From Polyangiaceae bacterium (GTDB lineage Bacteria; Myxococcota_A; Polyangia; Polyangiales; Polyangiaceae): a stretch of 64,000 nucleotides of DNA. Under the pieces are notes generated by a model, which saw only the letters and a list, made by a program, of their open reading frames with translations, had not been told where the DNA came from and searched no databases. The position numbers and the translations under genes are program-made. Positions within the stretch are counted from its first letter, which is position 1, and every line of letters starts with the position of its first letter. Positions 9,117 to 19,578 of the stretch are shown in pieces. The stretch covers positions 793,035 through 857,034 of the forward strand of contig JACKEB010000013.1 in assembly GCA_020633205.1 (NCBI GenBank). The letters are read 5' to 3'.

Positions 9117-10468
9117 CGCTGCTCCGTGTCCGTGTCGCCCTCGAATAAGATCCGCGCGGCAAGAATGTGCTTGCACGGGCCGCGCTGCCCCTGATGCTTC
9201 GCGAACCAGCGACAGGTACAGCGGTCCCCATCCTCGAGCAGGCGCACACGGTGTTGCACGTCGCTGCCTTCCACGACTGCCTCGCGCTGTGCTCCGTCGA
9301 CGCGCACCTTGCCATCGCTGACTAGCGCCCGGGCGGCCTTGAGGCGCGGCTGGAGCGTTTCGACTTGGTGGAGGTCGAATGGGAGTTCCCTGTGGAAATA
9401 GACGCCGCGCGTGGCGTCAAAGCCGACTAGGCCGCGGCTCCCGAGCACGGCGAGGGCTGCCTCCACGTCAGCGACTGGCCTGTCGAGCTCCTTAGCCAGC
9501 GCCGCTGCGTCGAGCTCCGACTGCCATTTCAGCTTGGCGCGGACGCTTGGGAGTGCGCCCTCCCAGTTGCTCCCGGCGAGTTGGCGCAGTGCCTGCCCCT
9601 CACCCGAGAATCCGCGATAGACCTCTGGGCTCAGCAACACTAACGCGCGGGTGCCTGCGCCGCTGACCTCCCAGCCGCTCACGCCGGTATCTACGTCGAC
9701 CCACACGTTCACTCGTTGACCGGGTGCCAAAACTGGCGCCAAGACACCCAGGCGATCCGTTCCCATCACGGGGACTCCGTCTTTGGATTCACGCTGCGTG
9801 AGCCTCAGCTCGCGACCCGCGGGCACCACGAACACGCGACGCTTGGGACCGCCGTTCTTCGGAAGTGTGCGGAGGAAGCGCCGCAGCGTCAGGCCGTCGA
9901 CCTCCAGCTTGTGTTGCAGTCGCGCCTGGTACGCCTGCACTTCCATGAAGCCTTTGAGCCAGCGTAGAGGTAGCTGAACCTTCTTTTCTACCGCGTTGCC
10001 CTCGGCGCGGATGAGCTTCACCTCATCGGCGCCCACTGCGAGCCGCACTTCTTCATCCGCGCGGATCCGACCGAGCGCCGCGCGCATCGGTGAGTTGAAG
10101 TCGACGTTGGTGGTGCCACGCCCCTTGAGCCCATGCTCGAACGAGTCGTCTGCAGCGTCCACACGAGCATACACCCCACAACAAGAGCTAAAGCCCTCGA
10201 AGCGCACCACCTGGTCGGAACAAGTCACAACGGGGTCGAGTTGGCGCATGGCTCCTGGTAGATAAAAGCGACTGCGCACCACGTCCGAGAGCAGCAGCAG
10301 CATCTTCGCGAGCTCCTCGGGATGCTCCAGCTTGCCCTCGAAGAAGTACGGAGTTGCCGATTCATCGCCAGCGCTCCCGCTGGTTGCGAGGTGCAAGCCC
10401 CATCCGGGCTCGACGTGGGAGGCGAACGGGTAGCGGTAGACGTGCTCGAGTTGAGTCGCCGCGGACAT
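9113..10468 (-). CDS. SWIM zinc finger protein
   Basis: 451 residues starting at an ATG. The C-terminus carries the SWIM signature: Cys417-x-Cys419, twelve residues, then Cys432-x-His434 (CTCRWF...GPCKHILAARI), a zinc-binding module used for nucleic-acid or protein contact. The preceding segment (SELDAAALAKELDRPVADVEAALAVLGSRGLVGFD, about residues 320-360) looks like a winged helix. The N-terminal 300 residues are beta-rich and unassigned (YRYPFASHVEPG...). The downstream giant helical protein starts within the stop codon of this gene, so they are made together. In other bacteria SWIM proteins sit beside AAA/VWA or helical partners of unknown purpose; here only the two-gene version is present. 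Confidence 0.88.
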   Translation of the reverse strand: MSAATQLEHVYRYPFASHVEPGWGLHLATSGSAGDESATPYFFEGKLEHPEELAKMLLLLSDVVRSRFYLPGAMRQLDPVVTCSDQVVRFEGFSSCCGVYARVDAADDSFEHGLKGRGTTNVDFNSPMRAALGRIRADEEVRLAVGADEVKLIRAEGNAVEKKVQLPLRWLKGFMEVQAYQARLQHKLEVDGLTLRRFLRTLPKNGGPKRRVFVVPAGRELRLTQRESKDGVPVMGTDRLGVLAPVLAPGQRVNVWVDVDTGVSGWEVSGAGTRALVLLSPEVYRGFSGEGQALRQLAGSNWEGALPSVRAKLKWQSELDAAALAKELDRPVADVEAALAVLGSRGLVGFDATRGVYFHRELPFDLHQVETLQPRLKAARALVSDGKVRVDGAQREAVVEGSDVQHRVRLLEDGDRCTCRWFAKHQGQRGPCKHILAARILFEGDTDTEQR

Positions 10469-10815
10469 GGCGCGATTCTACACGGAACTTGCGGCGCGTC
10501 CGGGCGGCTCAAGTTCGCATCGACCAGCGGTCGAAGCTCATCGATTGGAACGCTTCATCCGCGTGGCGGAAGCCCGCGCGTCTTCCCGACGCGATATAGA
10601 TGGATGACCGAAGTGGAGAGGGCATTGGCGCGGTTCAAAGCCTGCCTTCGGCAACGAGCTGACGCTGGCGCTCTCGGTCCGCTTCCTTGCGGTCAAAGAT
10701 CGCTTGGTCTTCTGGGATGAGCTTCTTTGCCATGGTCACCCGAGGTTAGCGCGTCTGTCACTGAAGTCCCGATTTCCTCGCGTTGGGACTTGTGAGAAGC
10801 GGGTTACCGAACCGG
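10469..10815. other. Intergenic stretch between SWIM gene and HEAT gene
   Basis: About 350 bases separating the leftward SWIM gene from the rightward HEAT-repeat gene, so it should contain both promoters. The only coding-like content is a 32-codon frame on the minus strand (listed separately). I see no convincing repeat, terminator or operator. Confidence 0.5.
10635..10733 (-). CDS. Possible 32-residue highly charged small protein
   Basis: A short frame from ATG (10733) to TGA, beginning MAKKLIPEDQAIFDRKEADR and ending RQRQLVAEGRL. The composition (very rich in Glu/Asp/Arg/Lys/Gln, helix-favouring) and the absence of odd residues make it look like a real small helical protein or the remnant of one. 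However, no clear Shine-Dalgarno site precedes the ATG. It is not adjacent to any gene on the same strand except the SWIM gene 167 bases downstream. I list it because it is the only protein-like content of this gap. Confidence 0.3.
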   Translation of the reverse strand: MAKKLIPEDQAIFDRKEADRERQRQLVAEGRL

Positions 10816-11457
10816 ATGCTATCGTGGCGACGTGCGAGGGTGGTTGATGTGTTAGAGGGACTCGATGAGGTCGATTGGGGCGCGCTACGGCACGCCTATG
10901 GCAGCGCGGTAGACGTTCCAGCGCACTTGCGCATGCTTGCTTTCGGTGACGAGGCTGGTCAGCAAGAGGCTTTCGGAGAGCTCTTTTCTAGTGTCTGTCA
11001 CCAGGGCACGGTGTACCCGGCTTCCGCCGCAGTGTTTCCGTTCCTGTATGAACTCTTGGAGTGCTCGGGCGCTTCCTTGCGGTCTTGGATCGCTCTCTTG
11101 ATAGCGAGTATGGCCGAGGGTGAAACGTATCTCCGGGTCCACGCCTCGAATGAGGATGGAAAGGAAACCTGGCGACGGATTCTGAGTGGGAGGGGGCAGA
11201 GCCTCGACGCCGAATTGGCCCGCGAGGCCGATGAGGTGGCGGCGGTTCGGGCGGCCGCCTCTCGAGGCTTGGAATCCCTCGCTCCATTCCTGTCGGATCC
11301 CGAACCGGAGCTGCGGAGGGTGATTTCGAGTGCCCTGATGTTCTACCCCGAGCACGCAGAGTGGTCGCGCGGCGCGCTCGAAGCGGCTCTCGAGCGTGAG
11401 ACCGACGCTGATGTTCGAGAGACCATGCGCCTCACGCTCGCCGCTATCCCGGTGTAG
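10816..11457 (+). CDS. HEAT-repeat protein
   Basis: About 213 residues. The all-helical sequence contains the pattern WGALRHAYGSAVDVPAHLRMLAFGDEAGQQEAFGELFSSVCHQGTVYPASAAVFPFLYELL, which is characteristic of HEAT-repeat proteins often annotated near toxin/immunity loci. A second pair of helices lies in VRAAASRGLESLAPFLSDPEPELRRVISSAL. I chose the ATG at 10816; a TTG at 10783 and internal GTGs are alternatives. There is no signal peptide. It is a single gene that ends four bases before the stop of the convergent pgi gene. Function unknown; a scaffold or immunity-like role is possible. Confidence 0.75.
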   Translation: MLSWRRARVVDVLEGLDEVDWGALRHAYGSAVDVPAHLRMLAFGDEAGQQEAFGELFSSVCHQGTVYPASAAVFPFLYELLECSGASLRSWIALLIASMAEGETYLRVHASNEDGKETWRRILSGRGQSLDAELAREADEVAAVRAAASRGLESLAPFLSDPEPELRRVISSALMFYPEHAEWSRGALEAALERETDADVRETMRLTLAAIPV

Positions 11458-11461
11458 GAGA

Positions 11462-13090
<1,629 letters not shown>

Positions 13091-13166
13091 GGCGACGCCT
13101 GGCATACCAAGTCTCCGGGCGCGGTGGTGTGGCAAAGCAGTGCCCTCGACTGCGCCGTGACTTTGG

Positions 13167-13183
13167 TTGGGGGAGAGGAGCGC
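13167..13183 (+). repeat. Dispersed motif copy (TTGGGGGAGAGGAGCGC)
   Basis: Intergenic copy of the TTGGGGGWGAGG family, between the start of pgi and the stop codon of the ferritin-like lipoprotein gene. The 17 bases match the 'A' variant and share the trailing GGAGCGC with the copies at 47.85 and 60.34 kb. Confidence 0.6.
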
Positions 13184-14587
13184 TCAGCTCAACCCGAGCT
13201 GCGCTCCAAGGCGTTGCACTAGCTCGTGCGCCTCGGCGGCGTTTGGCACCCCGAGGTCGCGAGTGAGCGCACCGCTCAGATCTTGCGTTGCTGTGCTCAG
13301 TTCGTTGAACGCCAGCTTGCGCGCGCGCTCCACTTGGCTGCGTTCTTCGTCGCTCAGGCGCGGCTCGAGCCAGCGGGCCACACGCCAGGAGAGCGCGGCG
13401 TGACGGAGCTCGTCGACCGCGATCTCCCGCAGTGCTTGCTGCAAATCGGTGCTGGCGCGCTCGCTCTGCCAGAGCCCAACCAGCGCTGCGAAGGACTCCC
13501 GCACGCAGCCTTCGACCGCGTTTTCGAGGGCGACCTCGAACGCGTTGCGGAGCGGGACGTCTTCCACTCGCACTTCGCCCACGGCGGTGTCGAAGTGTGC
13601 CGCGAGCTTTTCCATCGTCGCCGCGTGCCGCACCTCGTCCTGACGGGCGCGCTCCGCGTCCCTCAATAGCTCGAGCGGTGCGCCCAGGGCTTCGAGTTCG
13701 CGACTCAGTCGCTCGAACGCGATCACTGCCGCACGCTCCAGCTGAGCGCAGTCTGCGAAGTACTTGCCGCGAGGATCTGCGTCTGCGTTCGCGCTGCGCA
13801 CCACTCCTGCGCTCTGGCGGCCGACACACGCGGGGCTACTCGACTCGAGGGTCTTGCTCAGGACGTTGACGGCGCCGTCTGGCTTGACGTTCAGCTTGAA
13901 GCGATAGGTCGCGATGGGCTGACAGAAGGTCACGGTCTTCTTCGTGGTGAGCTCGAAGCCGTCAGCAGTCTGCTTCGCGTTGCTCTCCGCTTCGGAGCAG
14001 CTTTCCATGAAGTAGCCGTCGGCCCAGACCCACAGGATGGCTTCCCCAACCGTGTCGATGGGGCCCAGGAACTCCTTCAGATCTGCGGTGGTCGTCAACA
14101 GGCCGACCTCGTCTCCGCGGGTGTAGACGATCTGGCGACCGGGATCGAAGGGCGAGCCCGTGTTGGGGAAGCGAGTGTTCGACTTGAGCGCCGCGAGCGC
14201 GGCTTTGCATTGAGCCGGGTCCTTCGCGCCGGCGCACGGCGTGCCCACGCTCTCAAGGAGCGTGTTCTTGTCTCCGGGCATGAGCATGCCGAGGTAGTCC
14301 ACGGGGACTGCCGGATGCAGGCCGGCAAGCACGCTGCGTTGGCCGCTCGGCAGGCAGGCTTCGCCTTGGGGCGTGGACTGAGGCGTGGTGGATTCAGGGG
14401 CCGGGGTGACGTTGGGAGGAGCCGCGCTTTCTGAAGTCGGCGGTTCGCTGAGCGACCCCTGAGGTTCGTTCGCACCCGCGGCAGTTCCCGGAGGCGTGGC
14501 GCTCCCGCCGCATCCACTGAGCCCCGCGCTGGCCAGGGTCAACCAAACGATGCGGCGTGCCAAGCGCTCGAATTCTAAGTCACTCAT
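13184..14587 (-). CDS. Lipoprotein with C-terminal ferritin-like domain
   Basis: 467 residues starting at an ATG. The signal peptide ends in a lipobox (LSGC, about residue 26), followed by a Pro/Ser/Thr-rich linker to about residue 75. The middle (residues 80-260) is an unassigned beta-rich domain beginning CLPSGQRSVLAGLHPA. The C-terminal 180 residues are ferritin-like: helix one has ERAAVIAFERLSRELEAL, helix two DAERARQDEVRHAATMEKLAAHF, then ENAVEGCVRESFAALVGLW and EIAVDELRHAALSWRVARWL. The two DE.RHA motifs give the E-x-x-H metal ligands of a di-iron site. The protein should sit in the cell envelope facing outward or into the periplasm. Ferritin-like C-terminal domains of this type are common in Myxococcota lipoproteins; no substrate is known. 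Confidence 0.82.
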   Translation of the reverse strand: MSDLEFERLARRIVWLTLASAGLSGCGGSATPPGTAAGANEPQGSLSEPPTSESAAPPNVTPAPESTTPQSTPQGEACLPSGQRSVLAGLHPAVPVDYLGMLMPGDKNTLLESVGTPCAGAKDPAQCKAALAALKSNTRFPNTGSPFDPGRQIVYTRGDEVGLLTTTADLKEFLGPIDTVGEAILWVWADGYFMESCSEAESNAKQTADGFELTTKKTVTFCQPIATYRFKLNVKPDGAVNVLSKTLESSSPACVGRQSAGVVRSANADADPRGKYFADCAQLERAAVIAFERLSRELEALGAPLELLRDAERARQDEVRHAATMEKLAAHFDTAVGEVRVEDVPLRNAFEVALENAVEGCVRESFAALVGLWQSERASTDLQQALREIAVDELRHAALSWRVARWLEPRLSDEERSQVERARKLAFNELSTATQDLSGALTRDLGVPNAAEAHELVQRLGAQLGLS

Positions 14588-14752
14588 GCTCCCTTGATAC
14601 GGGGAAGGCTCGCACTTGGTCTAGCGTTGCGCGCGATATCAACTGCCTGCAAACGCTCGCTTTTTTTGCGGCGCGCGCTCATGACACGGAAGTACGATTC
14701 CGCAGTGCCCGGTTGAATATCCGTGTGGATCAGACGTCGCCTCCCGTGCCGG

Positions 14753-16645
14753 CTAGAGCCGCAGCTGCCACACGTGGACTTCTTTCTTGAGCGTCGTGAT
14801 CAGCTTGTCGCCCTGGAGGGTGAGTAGGTTGTGAGCCTTCGGCCACTGACCAACGGCGACGCGGTCCCACTTGGGCGCCTTGAAGACTTCGAAGGCGTCA
14901 GCTTGGTTCAGCACGCGCGCGACGCTCACCAGCACCAGGTCGCCGGAGGCTGCGGCTTCCCGCGTGCTGCCGTCTACTAGCTTGCCCTTGAGCGGCTTCA
15001 GCGTTGGCCACTCGCGGAGCAAGAGCTTCGACTGCAGCAGGGTCACAGCCACACTGCCTCCCAAGGCGAAGGCGTAGAGCAGCGAGTCGTGGTGCACGCT
15101 GCTCAGCTTCTGTGAACGTATCTTTAGCTTCTTCGGCCCACGCTCCACCACCTTGAGCCACAAGCCGTCTTGTCCACACGCGATCTGGAATACTCCCACA
15201 TCGTCGGTGTCATGGGGAAACGCTTCGACGAACGCGGGAGGGGGGAATGGGGTGAGGGCAAAGCTGCCTTGCGCTTCAAGAGACGTCGGGTCGAGCGCGA
15301 ACACGGTGGGCGCGTCGCCTTCACACAGCACCCAGAGCGCACCGGTGGGGCTGAAGTGAAGACGATGGGGCAGGTGATCTTCGATGGACCAACGCTTGAC
15401 CTCCCCCCCTGCGCTGAACACCCAAACGCCAGCCGTGTCCCCTGCGTTGCCTGCGATCGCGAGCCGACCGGCGGAAGCGTCGAGGGCGATCCCGTGGACG
15501 CCTGGGCGACCCCAGCCGTCGTCGTTTGGGTCGCGCGGGGTGCTCGGGAGGCTGAGGCCGTCTGGTAAGTCGACGCTGAAGCTCGCGGGCAAGCCTGTAC
15601 TCAGCTTGCGCACCTCGACTCGAGCGGGCGCCGCGAAGAACGCAATCGCGTCTTCGCTCCAAGCGATTGGCGTCCCCCAGTAGCCGCGCCTGGCCAGCTT
15701 GACTGAACCAAGCGGCTTGAGCGTTGCCTCGGGGATCTTCCTTCCTTTGCTTGCCTTTTTCGGCGTCAGGGACTCGACGAGCGCAGGATCTGCGTGGGCC
15801 AGGGCGCTACGGGCCGGGTGGGAAACGTTCGGGTCCTTGTGCTTGCGACACTCGAGGAGCAACGAGACCCAGCCAGGATCCTGGCGCACCCAGCCCATGG
15901 CGCGCTGCGACTTGGACGACCCGAGCCCTCCGGCGCTGAAGCCGTCCGCGGCGAGCGCCTTGAGCAACGCGAGGGCTTGGCTGAGTTTGGGCTGTTCAGT
16001 TGGAAAGGGGGAGAGCCAGCCTTTGAGGCGGGAGGCTGCCGTTGCTGGGTCCACGCAAATCAGCGCCTTCATGACCTGGAACGAAGGCTTGCGGTCATCG
16101 ATGGTATCCGCGATGCCTTGAATGCTCGCAACATCTCCAGTGGCCAGAACCGCTTCCGCGAGGGAATGTTCGCGGGTCTCGCTCCGGTGCTCTTGCCAGG
16201 CTGCTGCCAGCCACGCGCCAGCGTCTGGTACCGGATCTTCGGTCAGGCGGTGCAGCAGCCAAGTCGTCCAACCCGGATTACCATCCCACCCGCCAGCTTC
16301 GACGCTCGCCTTCAGCGCAGCGAGGCGTTGCTCGGGCGTAGCCAAGGCGGGATGGTCGAAGAGCACCTGGCGACGCTCGTGCTCCCAATCGAACTGGAAG
16401 TCGATGTGCAGACGACCGAGCGCCAGCGCATCCACGACCTCCTCCAGGGACCACGAGTGAAAGCCCCGGAGCATGACTGCATACGCGCGGTTTCGGCGGT
16501 CTAGCACCGCTTCATCCGACCAGGTTGCGTGGCGTACTTCGTCCAAGCGCCAAAAGTCGTCCGCCAATCGACTCGCGAGCCCGACGTCACGCGTGCCCAA
16601 GACATCGAGTGCGAACAACGCGCCAGCGGGCGTCCAACTCCGCAC
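14753..16645 (-). CDS. Helical-repeat plus beta-propeller protein, unknown
   Basis: 630 residues from a GTG start. The N-terminal half is helical with HEAT-like pairs (VLFDHPALATPEQRLAALKAS, DPATAASRLKGWLSPFPTEQ). The C-terminal half, from about residue 320, is a beta-propeller of WD40/YVTN character: AIAWSEDAIAFFAAPARVEVRKL, GVHGIALDASAGRLAIAGNAGDTAGVWVF, RLHFSPTGALWVLCEGDAPTVFALD, ending VHVWQLRL. There is no signal peptide, so it is probably cytoplasmic. A helical-repeat/propeller combination suggests a scaffold. The true start could lie slightly elsewhere because no good ribosome site is visible. Confidence 0.72.
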   Translation of the reverse strand: MRSWTPAGALFALDVLGTRDVGLASRLADDFWRLDEVRHATWSDEAVLDRRNRAYAVMLRGFHSWSLEEVVDALALGRLHIDFQFDWEHERRQVLFDHPALATPEQRLAALKASVEAGGWDGNPGWTTWLLHRLTEDPVPDAGAWLAAAWQEHRSETREHSLAEAVLATGDVASIQGIADTIDDRKPSFQVMKALICVDPATAASRLKGWLSPFPTEQPKLSQALALLKALAADGFSAGGLGSSKSQRAMGWVRQDPGWVSLLLECRKHKDPNVSHPARSALAHADPALVESLTPKKASKGRKIPEATLKPLGSVKLARRGYWGTPIAWSEDAIAFFAAPARVEVRKLSTGLPASFSVDLPDGLSLPSTPRDPNDDGWGRPGVHGIALDASAGRLAIAGNAGDTAGVWVFSAGGEVKRWSIEDHLPHRLHFSPTGALWVLCEGDAPTVFALDPTSLEAQGSFALTPFPPPAFVEAFPHDTDDVGVFQIACGQDGLWLKVVERGPKKLKIRSQKLSSVHHDSLLYAFALGGSVAVTLLQSKLLLREWPTLKPLKGKLVDGSTREAAASGDLVLVSVARVLNQADAFEVFKAPKWDRVAVGQWPKAHNLLTLQGDKLITTLKKEVHVWQLRL

Positions 16646-16821
16646 GTCTTCGACCTTCAGCTTGCGCGCGTCGTCGACGGGCTGCCTGTCAGGGACTGCA
16701 GCGAGGGAACACGAGCGGCGCCGCTTGCGTTTCCGCGTTGCGTCGCGCTCGGAGTTGCGCGGTAGAATCTCGAGGTGACCAAACCAATCGGAGGCCTACG
16801 CGGCTGGAGCGGCGTGTAGCC

Positions 16822-17469
16822 GTGTCAACGGTTCTTCGGGCGAAGTGCGCGCACTGCGACTACCAGAGTGAGCTGTTTCCGCCCGCGTACTTGGCGCTGT
16901 GGTTGGATGAGGCACCGTCGGAGTTGGAGACGACTCTGGCCGGGGCGGTGCTGAACGTTCCCAACGCAGGCGTGGAGTTCGAGAAGGTGCAGCACGCCCA
17001 CCTGGTGCCGCTCCCTCACCCGAGCGAGCAGGGCACCCTCGAGCGGTACGGCTACACGCATGAACGCGCGAGTCGAGAGGGGCGCCTGGTACGGGTGGAG
17101 CGCATGAAGTGCATGGCCTGCGGGACGTTCTTCGAGCGCAAGCAGCTGTACTTCCTCCCGGGAGGTTGCGAGCCGTCACTGGCTTCCGGTCCGTTGGTAG
17201 GTCTGATCAGTTGGTTCCTCGGGGCACCGATTTGGGCTGCGGTGGTTGGAGGCGTGCTGACGTTTCTCCTGGTGATCACCTTGGTGGAGTGGATGACGAA
17301 GCGGCGCAACGCTGGGCTGTTCCCCGAGCGAGCCGCAGAGCTCGCTGGCGACGTCGACTGCCCCAAGTGCCAGAGTGCAAACATCGCACCGGTCGACAAT
17401 CGTGTTGCCGTGCCTTGCCCGAAGTGCCGAGAAGCGACCCTTGCTATCGAGACGGTTGGTATTTCGTAG
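16822..17469 (+). CDS. Zinc-ribbon membrane protein, unknown
   Basis: 215 residues from a GTG at 16822 preceded by GGAGCGG. Three cysteine pairs suggest zinc ribbons: CAHC near the start, CMAC near residue 98, and the closing CPKCQ ... CPKCR of a classic zinc ribbon. Between them lie two hydrophobic segments in tandem (GPLVGLISWFLGAPIWAAVVGGVLTFLLVITLV), likely a membrane hairpin leaving both zinc modules in the cytoplasm. I do not recognise a named family. The upstream frame to 16525 overlaps the opposite gene and has non-coding composition, so the internal start is preferred. Confidence 0.7.
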   Translation: MSTVLRAKCAHCDYQSELFPPAYLALWLDEAPSELETTLAGAVLNVPNAGVEFEKVQHAHLVPLPHPSEQGTLERYGYTHERASREGRLVRVERMKCMACGTFFERKQLYFLPGGCEPSLASGPLVGLISWFLGAPIWAAVVGGVLTFLLVITLVEWMTKRRNAGLFPERAAELAGDVDCPKCQSANIAPVDNRVAVPCPKCREATLAIETVGIS

Positions 17470-17521
17470 CCGTCTCCGGGTCCTGAGGAGAAGGGACGTC
17501 GGCGATCCGGCGTAGGCGACG

Positions 17522-19300
17522 TTACTGCGTGTCAGTGGAGGTCGAGCACGAGTCGGTGTTGAAGACTTGCTTGCCGTCAGCGGCGCTCCAGATCACGACG
17601 TGGTTGTAGTCTTTGCCGTACACGAAGCGACTCAGCGGATCGAACTCCAGATCATCGACGGTGCCTCGGATGCGCGTGATGGGCTGGAAGTTTCGTGTAG
17701 AGCAGATGGTCACCTCAGCGTCCGAGTCGTTCAGTAGCTTTTCGCGATCGGGGCTCCAGCGGACGCTCTGGCAGTTTTCGTGGGCGGGGGGGAGAGGGCG
17801 CACCGTGTGCCCGATGACTTCGGCCCGCGGCAGCTGCTGCAGGTCTATCGCGAAGAAGCTGGCGTCGGCGCGTCGTACGTAGCGCACGATGTGATCCCAT
17901 TTTGCATCGAACGTGATGTCCTCATTTGTATCCACGCGGAACATCATGTCGTGGAAACCGCGGGTGCTCACGATCGCGGAGCCGTCGGCGCTCCAGCCAC
18001 CGGAGTCGGCGCGGCCTCGCTCTAGCGTGGGCATGGGCGTGTAGAGCTTGTTCGGCAGGAAGGTCTTGAGCTTTGCGCTGGTGGGCGAGACCAAACACAA
18101 GCGATTTTCTCGGCCACCAATCGCGACCAGGCTCTCGTCTGGGCTGAAGTCGGGGTCTGGAAAGCGGTGCGTGAGATCGATGTCACAGAGCGCGTCGTAG
18201 AAGAGTTTTGCGCTGCGGCGCCGCGTGTCAAAGATGGCTACGGCGCCCGACTCGCGCCCCAGCACGACGAAGCGTCCGCTGGGAGAGAACGCTGGGGAGG
18301 AACCGACGAGCGTGGTCATCACGGCGGCGCGCCGCGTGTCGACCAAGCTGGTGACCTCTTGATACGAGATGCTCAGTGTGCGCGAGTCGCCGCTCGCGAA
18401 CAACTCACAACATTCGCCGGGGATTGCGCTGTCGCGACTGTAGTCGGCGGCATCGTTGGAGATCGGGAGCACTGGATCCATACGTGGAGGTCCACCGGGA
18501 GGGGCCTTGAAGCGTTCCGGGTCCGGATTGGGCACCTTTCGAGGTCGCCACGCGGGGCGCTTGAGTTTGGTGATGCGCTTCGGTTCGAAAAAGCTTCGCC
18601 GCGCGGAAAATGACGGCAGCGCGACGAGTTCCACGTGCCATTCGGGTTCGGGGTCGCTGTAGATGTCGTCTGGATCGCCCGGGGGCTTCGGAGCGCGCAC
18701 CACGGCGGCGAACCAGCTCGAGTCTTTGGCCACGACGAACGAAAAGCGCCCCTCTCGGATCCGTTTGCGCCAGAGCCGAGCGCCGTCACTGACACGCGCG
18801 ACATGCAGCACGTCTGGATACTCGTCGGGATCGTTGACGCCAAACAGGTAGCGGCCGTTCGGCGAGAACTCGAGGCTCTTGAGCGCGTCTTGGAACTTGA
18901 TTTCAGACACCGGCTTCCAAGTCGTGGTGTCGAAGACTTGGACGCGCCCGCCTTCGAACTCGATGGCCAGGCGGCGCCCATTGGGCGAAAAGACCGTGAG
19001 GCCGATCATCTCGCGGTTGCAGTCGTCTTCGTCTTCGTCTGGCTCGTCTTGAGGCGCGGTCGCCGGCTCCGCCGAGGCTTGCGGCATTGGCTCCGGCGGC
19101 GGCGCGTCCAACGGGTCCAGCTCACTCGGCGTCGGGTCGGGTATCAAGACGACTTCGTTTGCAGAGCTGGGAGGCGTTGCTTGGTTCGGTTGGGGCACTA
19201 CCTGCGGTGCCGGGTCCTCACTGCAGGAGCAGGAGAGGGCGATGAGAGCAACCGCGAGCGCGGATACGAAGCGAAGAGCGAGCATCCAACGCCGTCGCAT
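17522..19300 (-). CDS. WD40/beta-propeller lipoprotein
   Basis: 592 residues from the ATG at 19300 (a TTG seven codons upstream is less likely). The signal peptide ends in the lipobox ALSC, followed by a Pro/Glu/Asp-rich linker containing a very acidic DEPDEDEDDCN patch. The body has successive propeller blades marked by FSPNGRRLAIEFEGGRVQVFDTTTWKPV, LEFSPNGRYLFG, FSPSGRFVVLGRESGAVAIFDTRR, FSPDESLVAIGGREN, WSADGSAIVSTRG and WSPDREKLLNDSD. It probably acts as an envelope-anchored protein-binding platform. The divergent neighbour is the multidomain histidine kinase, with a 278-base shared intergenic region. Confidence 0.85.
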   Translation of the reverse strand: MRRRWMLALRFVSALAVALIALSCSCSEDPAPQVVPQPNQATPPSSANEVVLIPDPTPSELDPLDAPPPEPMPQASAEPATAPQDEPDEDEDDCNREMIGLTVFSPNGRRLAIEFEGGRVQVFDTTTWKPVSEIKFQDALKSLEFSPNGRYLFGVNDPDEYPDVLHVARVSDGARLWRKRIREGRFSFVVAKDSSWFAAVVRAPKPPGDPDDIYSDPEPEWHVELVALPSFSARRSFFEPKRITKLKRPAWRPRKVPNPDPERFKAPPGGPPRMDPVLPISNDAADYSRDSAIPGECCELFASGDSRTLSISYQEVTSLVDTRRAAVMTTLVGSSPAFSPSGRFVVLGRESGAVAIFDTRRRSAKLFYDALCDIDLTHRFPDPDFSPDESLVAIGGRENRLCLVSPTSAKLKTFLPNKLYTPMPTLERGRADSGGWSADGSAIVSTRGFHDMMFRVDTNEDITFDAKWDHIVRYVRRADASFFAIDLQQLPRAEVIGHTVRPLPPAHENCQSVRWSPDREKLLNDSDAEVTICSTRNFQPITRIRGTVDDLEFDPLSRFVYGKDYNHVVIWSAADGKQVFNTDSCSTSTDTQ

Positions 19301-19578
19301 GTCCAATGCGGTTTGTGACAAGGTCGCTGGTTTTCTGCGGCTGCCTCACGGTCTCGGGGGGCGCGCCCCCTTCCGTCGTCGTGAGGCTGCGCGCGTGGAT
19401 CAAGGTAGGGGCCGCTGCGTCGATTCGGCACTGCGGGGCATTGGGCCTCACCCGGTGAGAGATGCCACGTGGAAACGGGGGACTCTGGCTAACGTCGCTT
19501 GACCGTCAGGGAGCAACTAGCTGATGCTGCGCGTAGGCACTGGGCCTGACCAAGCCGCGTGCGGCAGAAGGGAAACAC

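Noticed and set aside
16525..16821. N-terminal extension of the zinc-ribbon protein
   Set aside because: Overlaps the opposite gene and is Arg-rich non-coding in character; the GTG at 16822 has a ribosome site.
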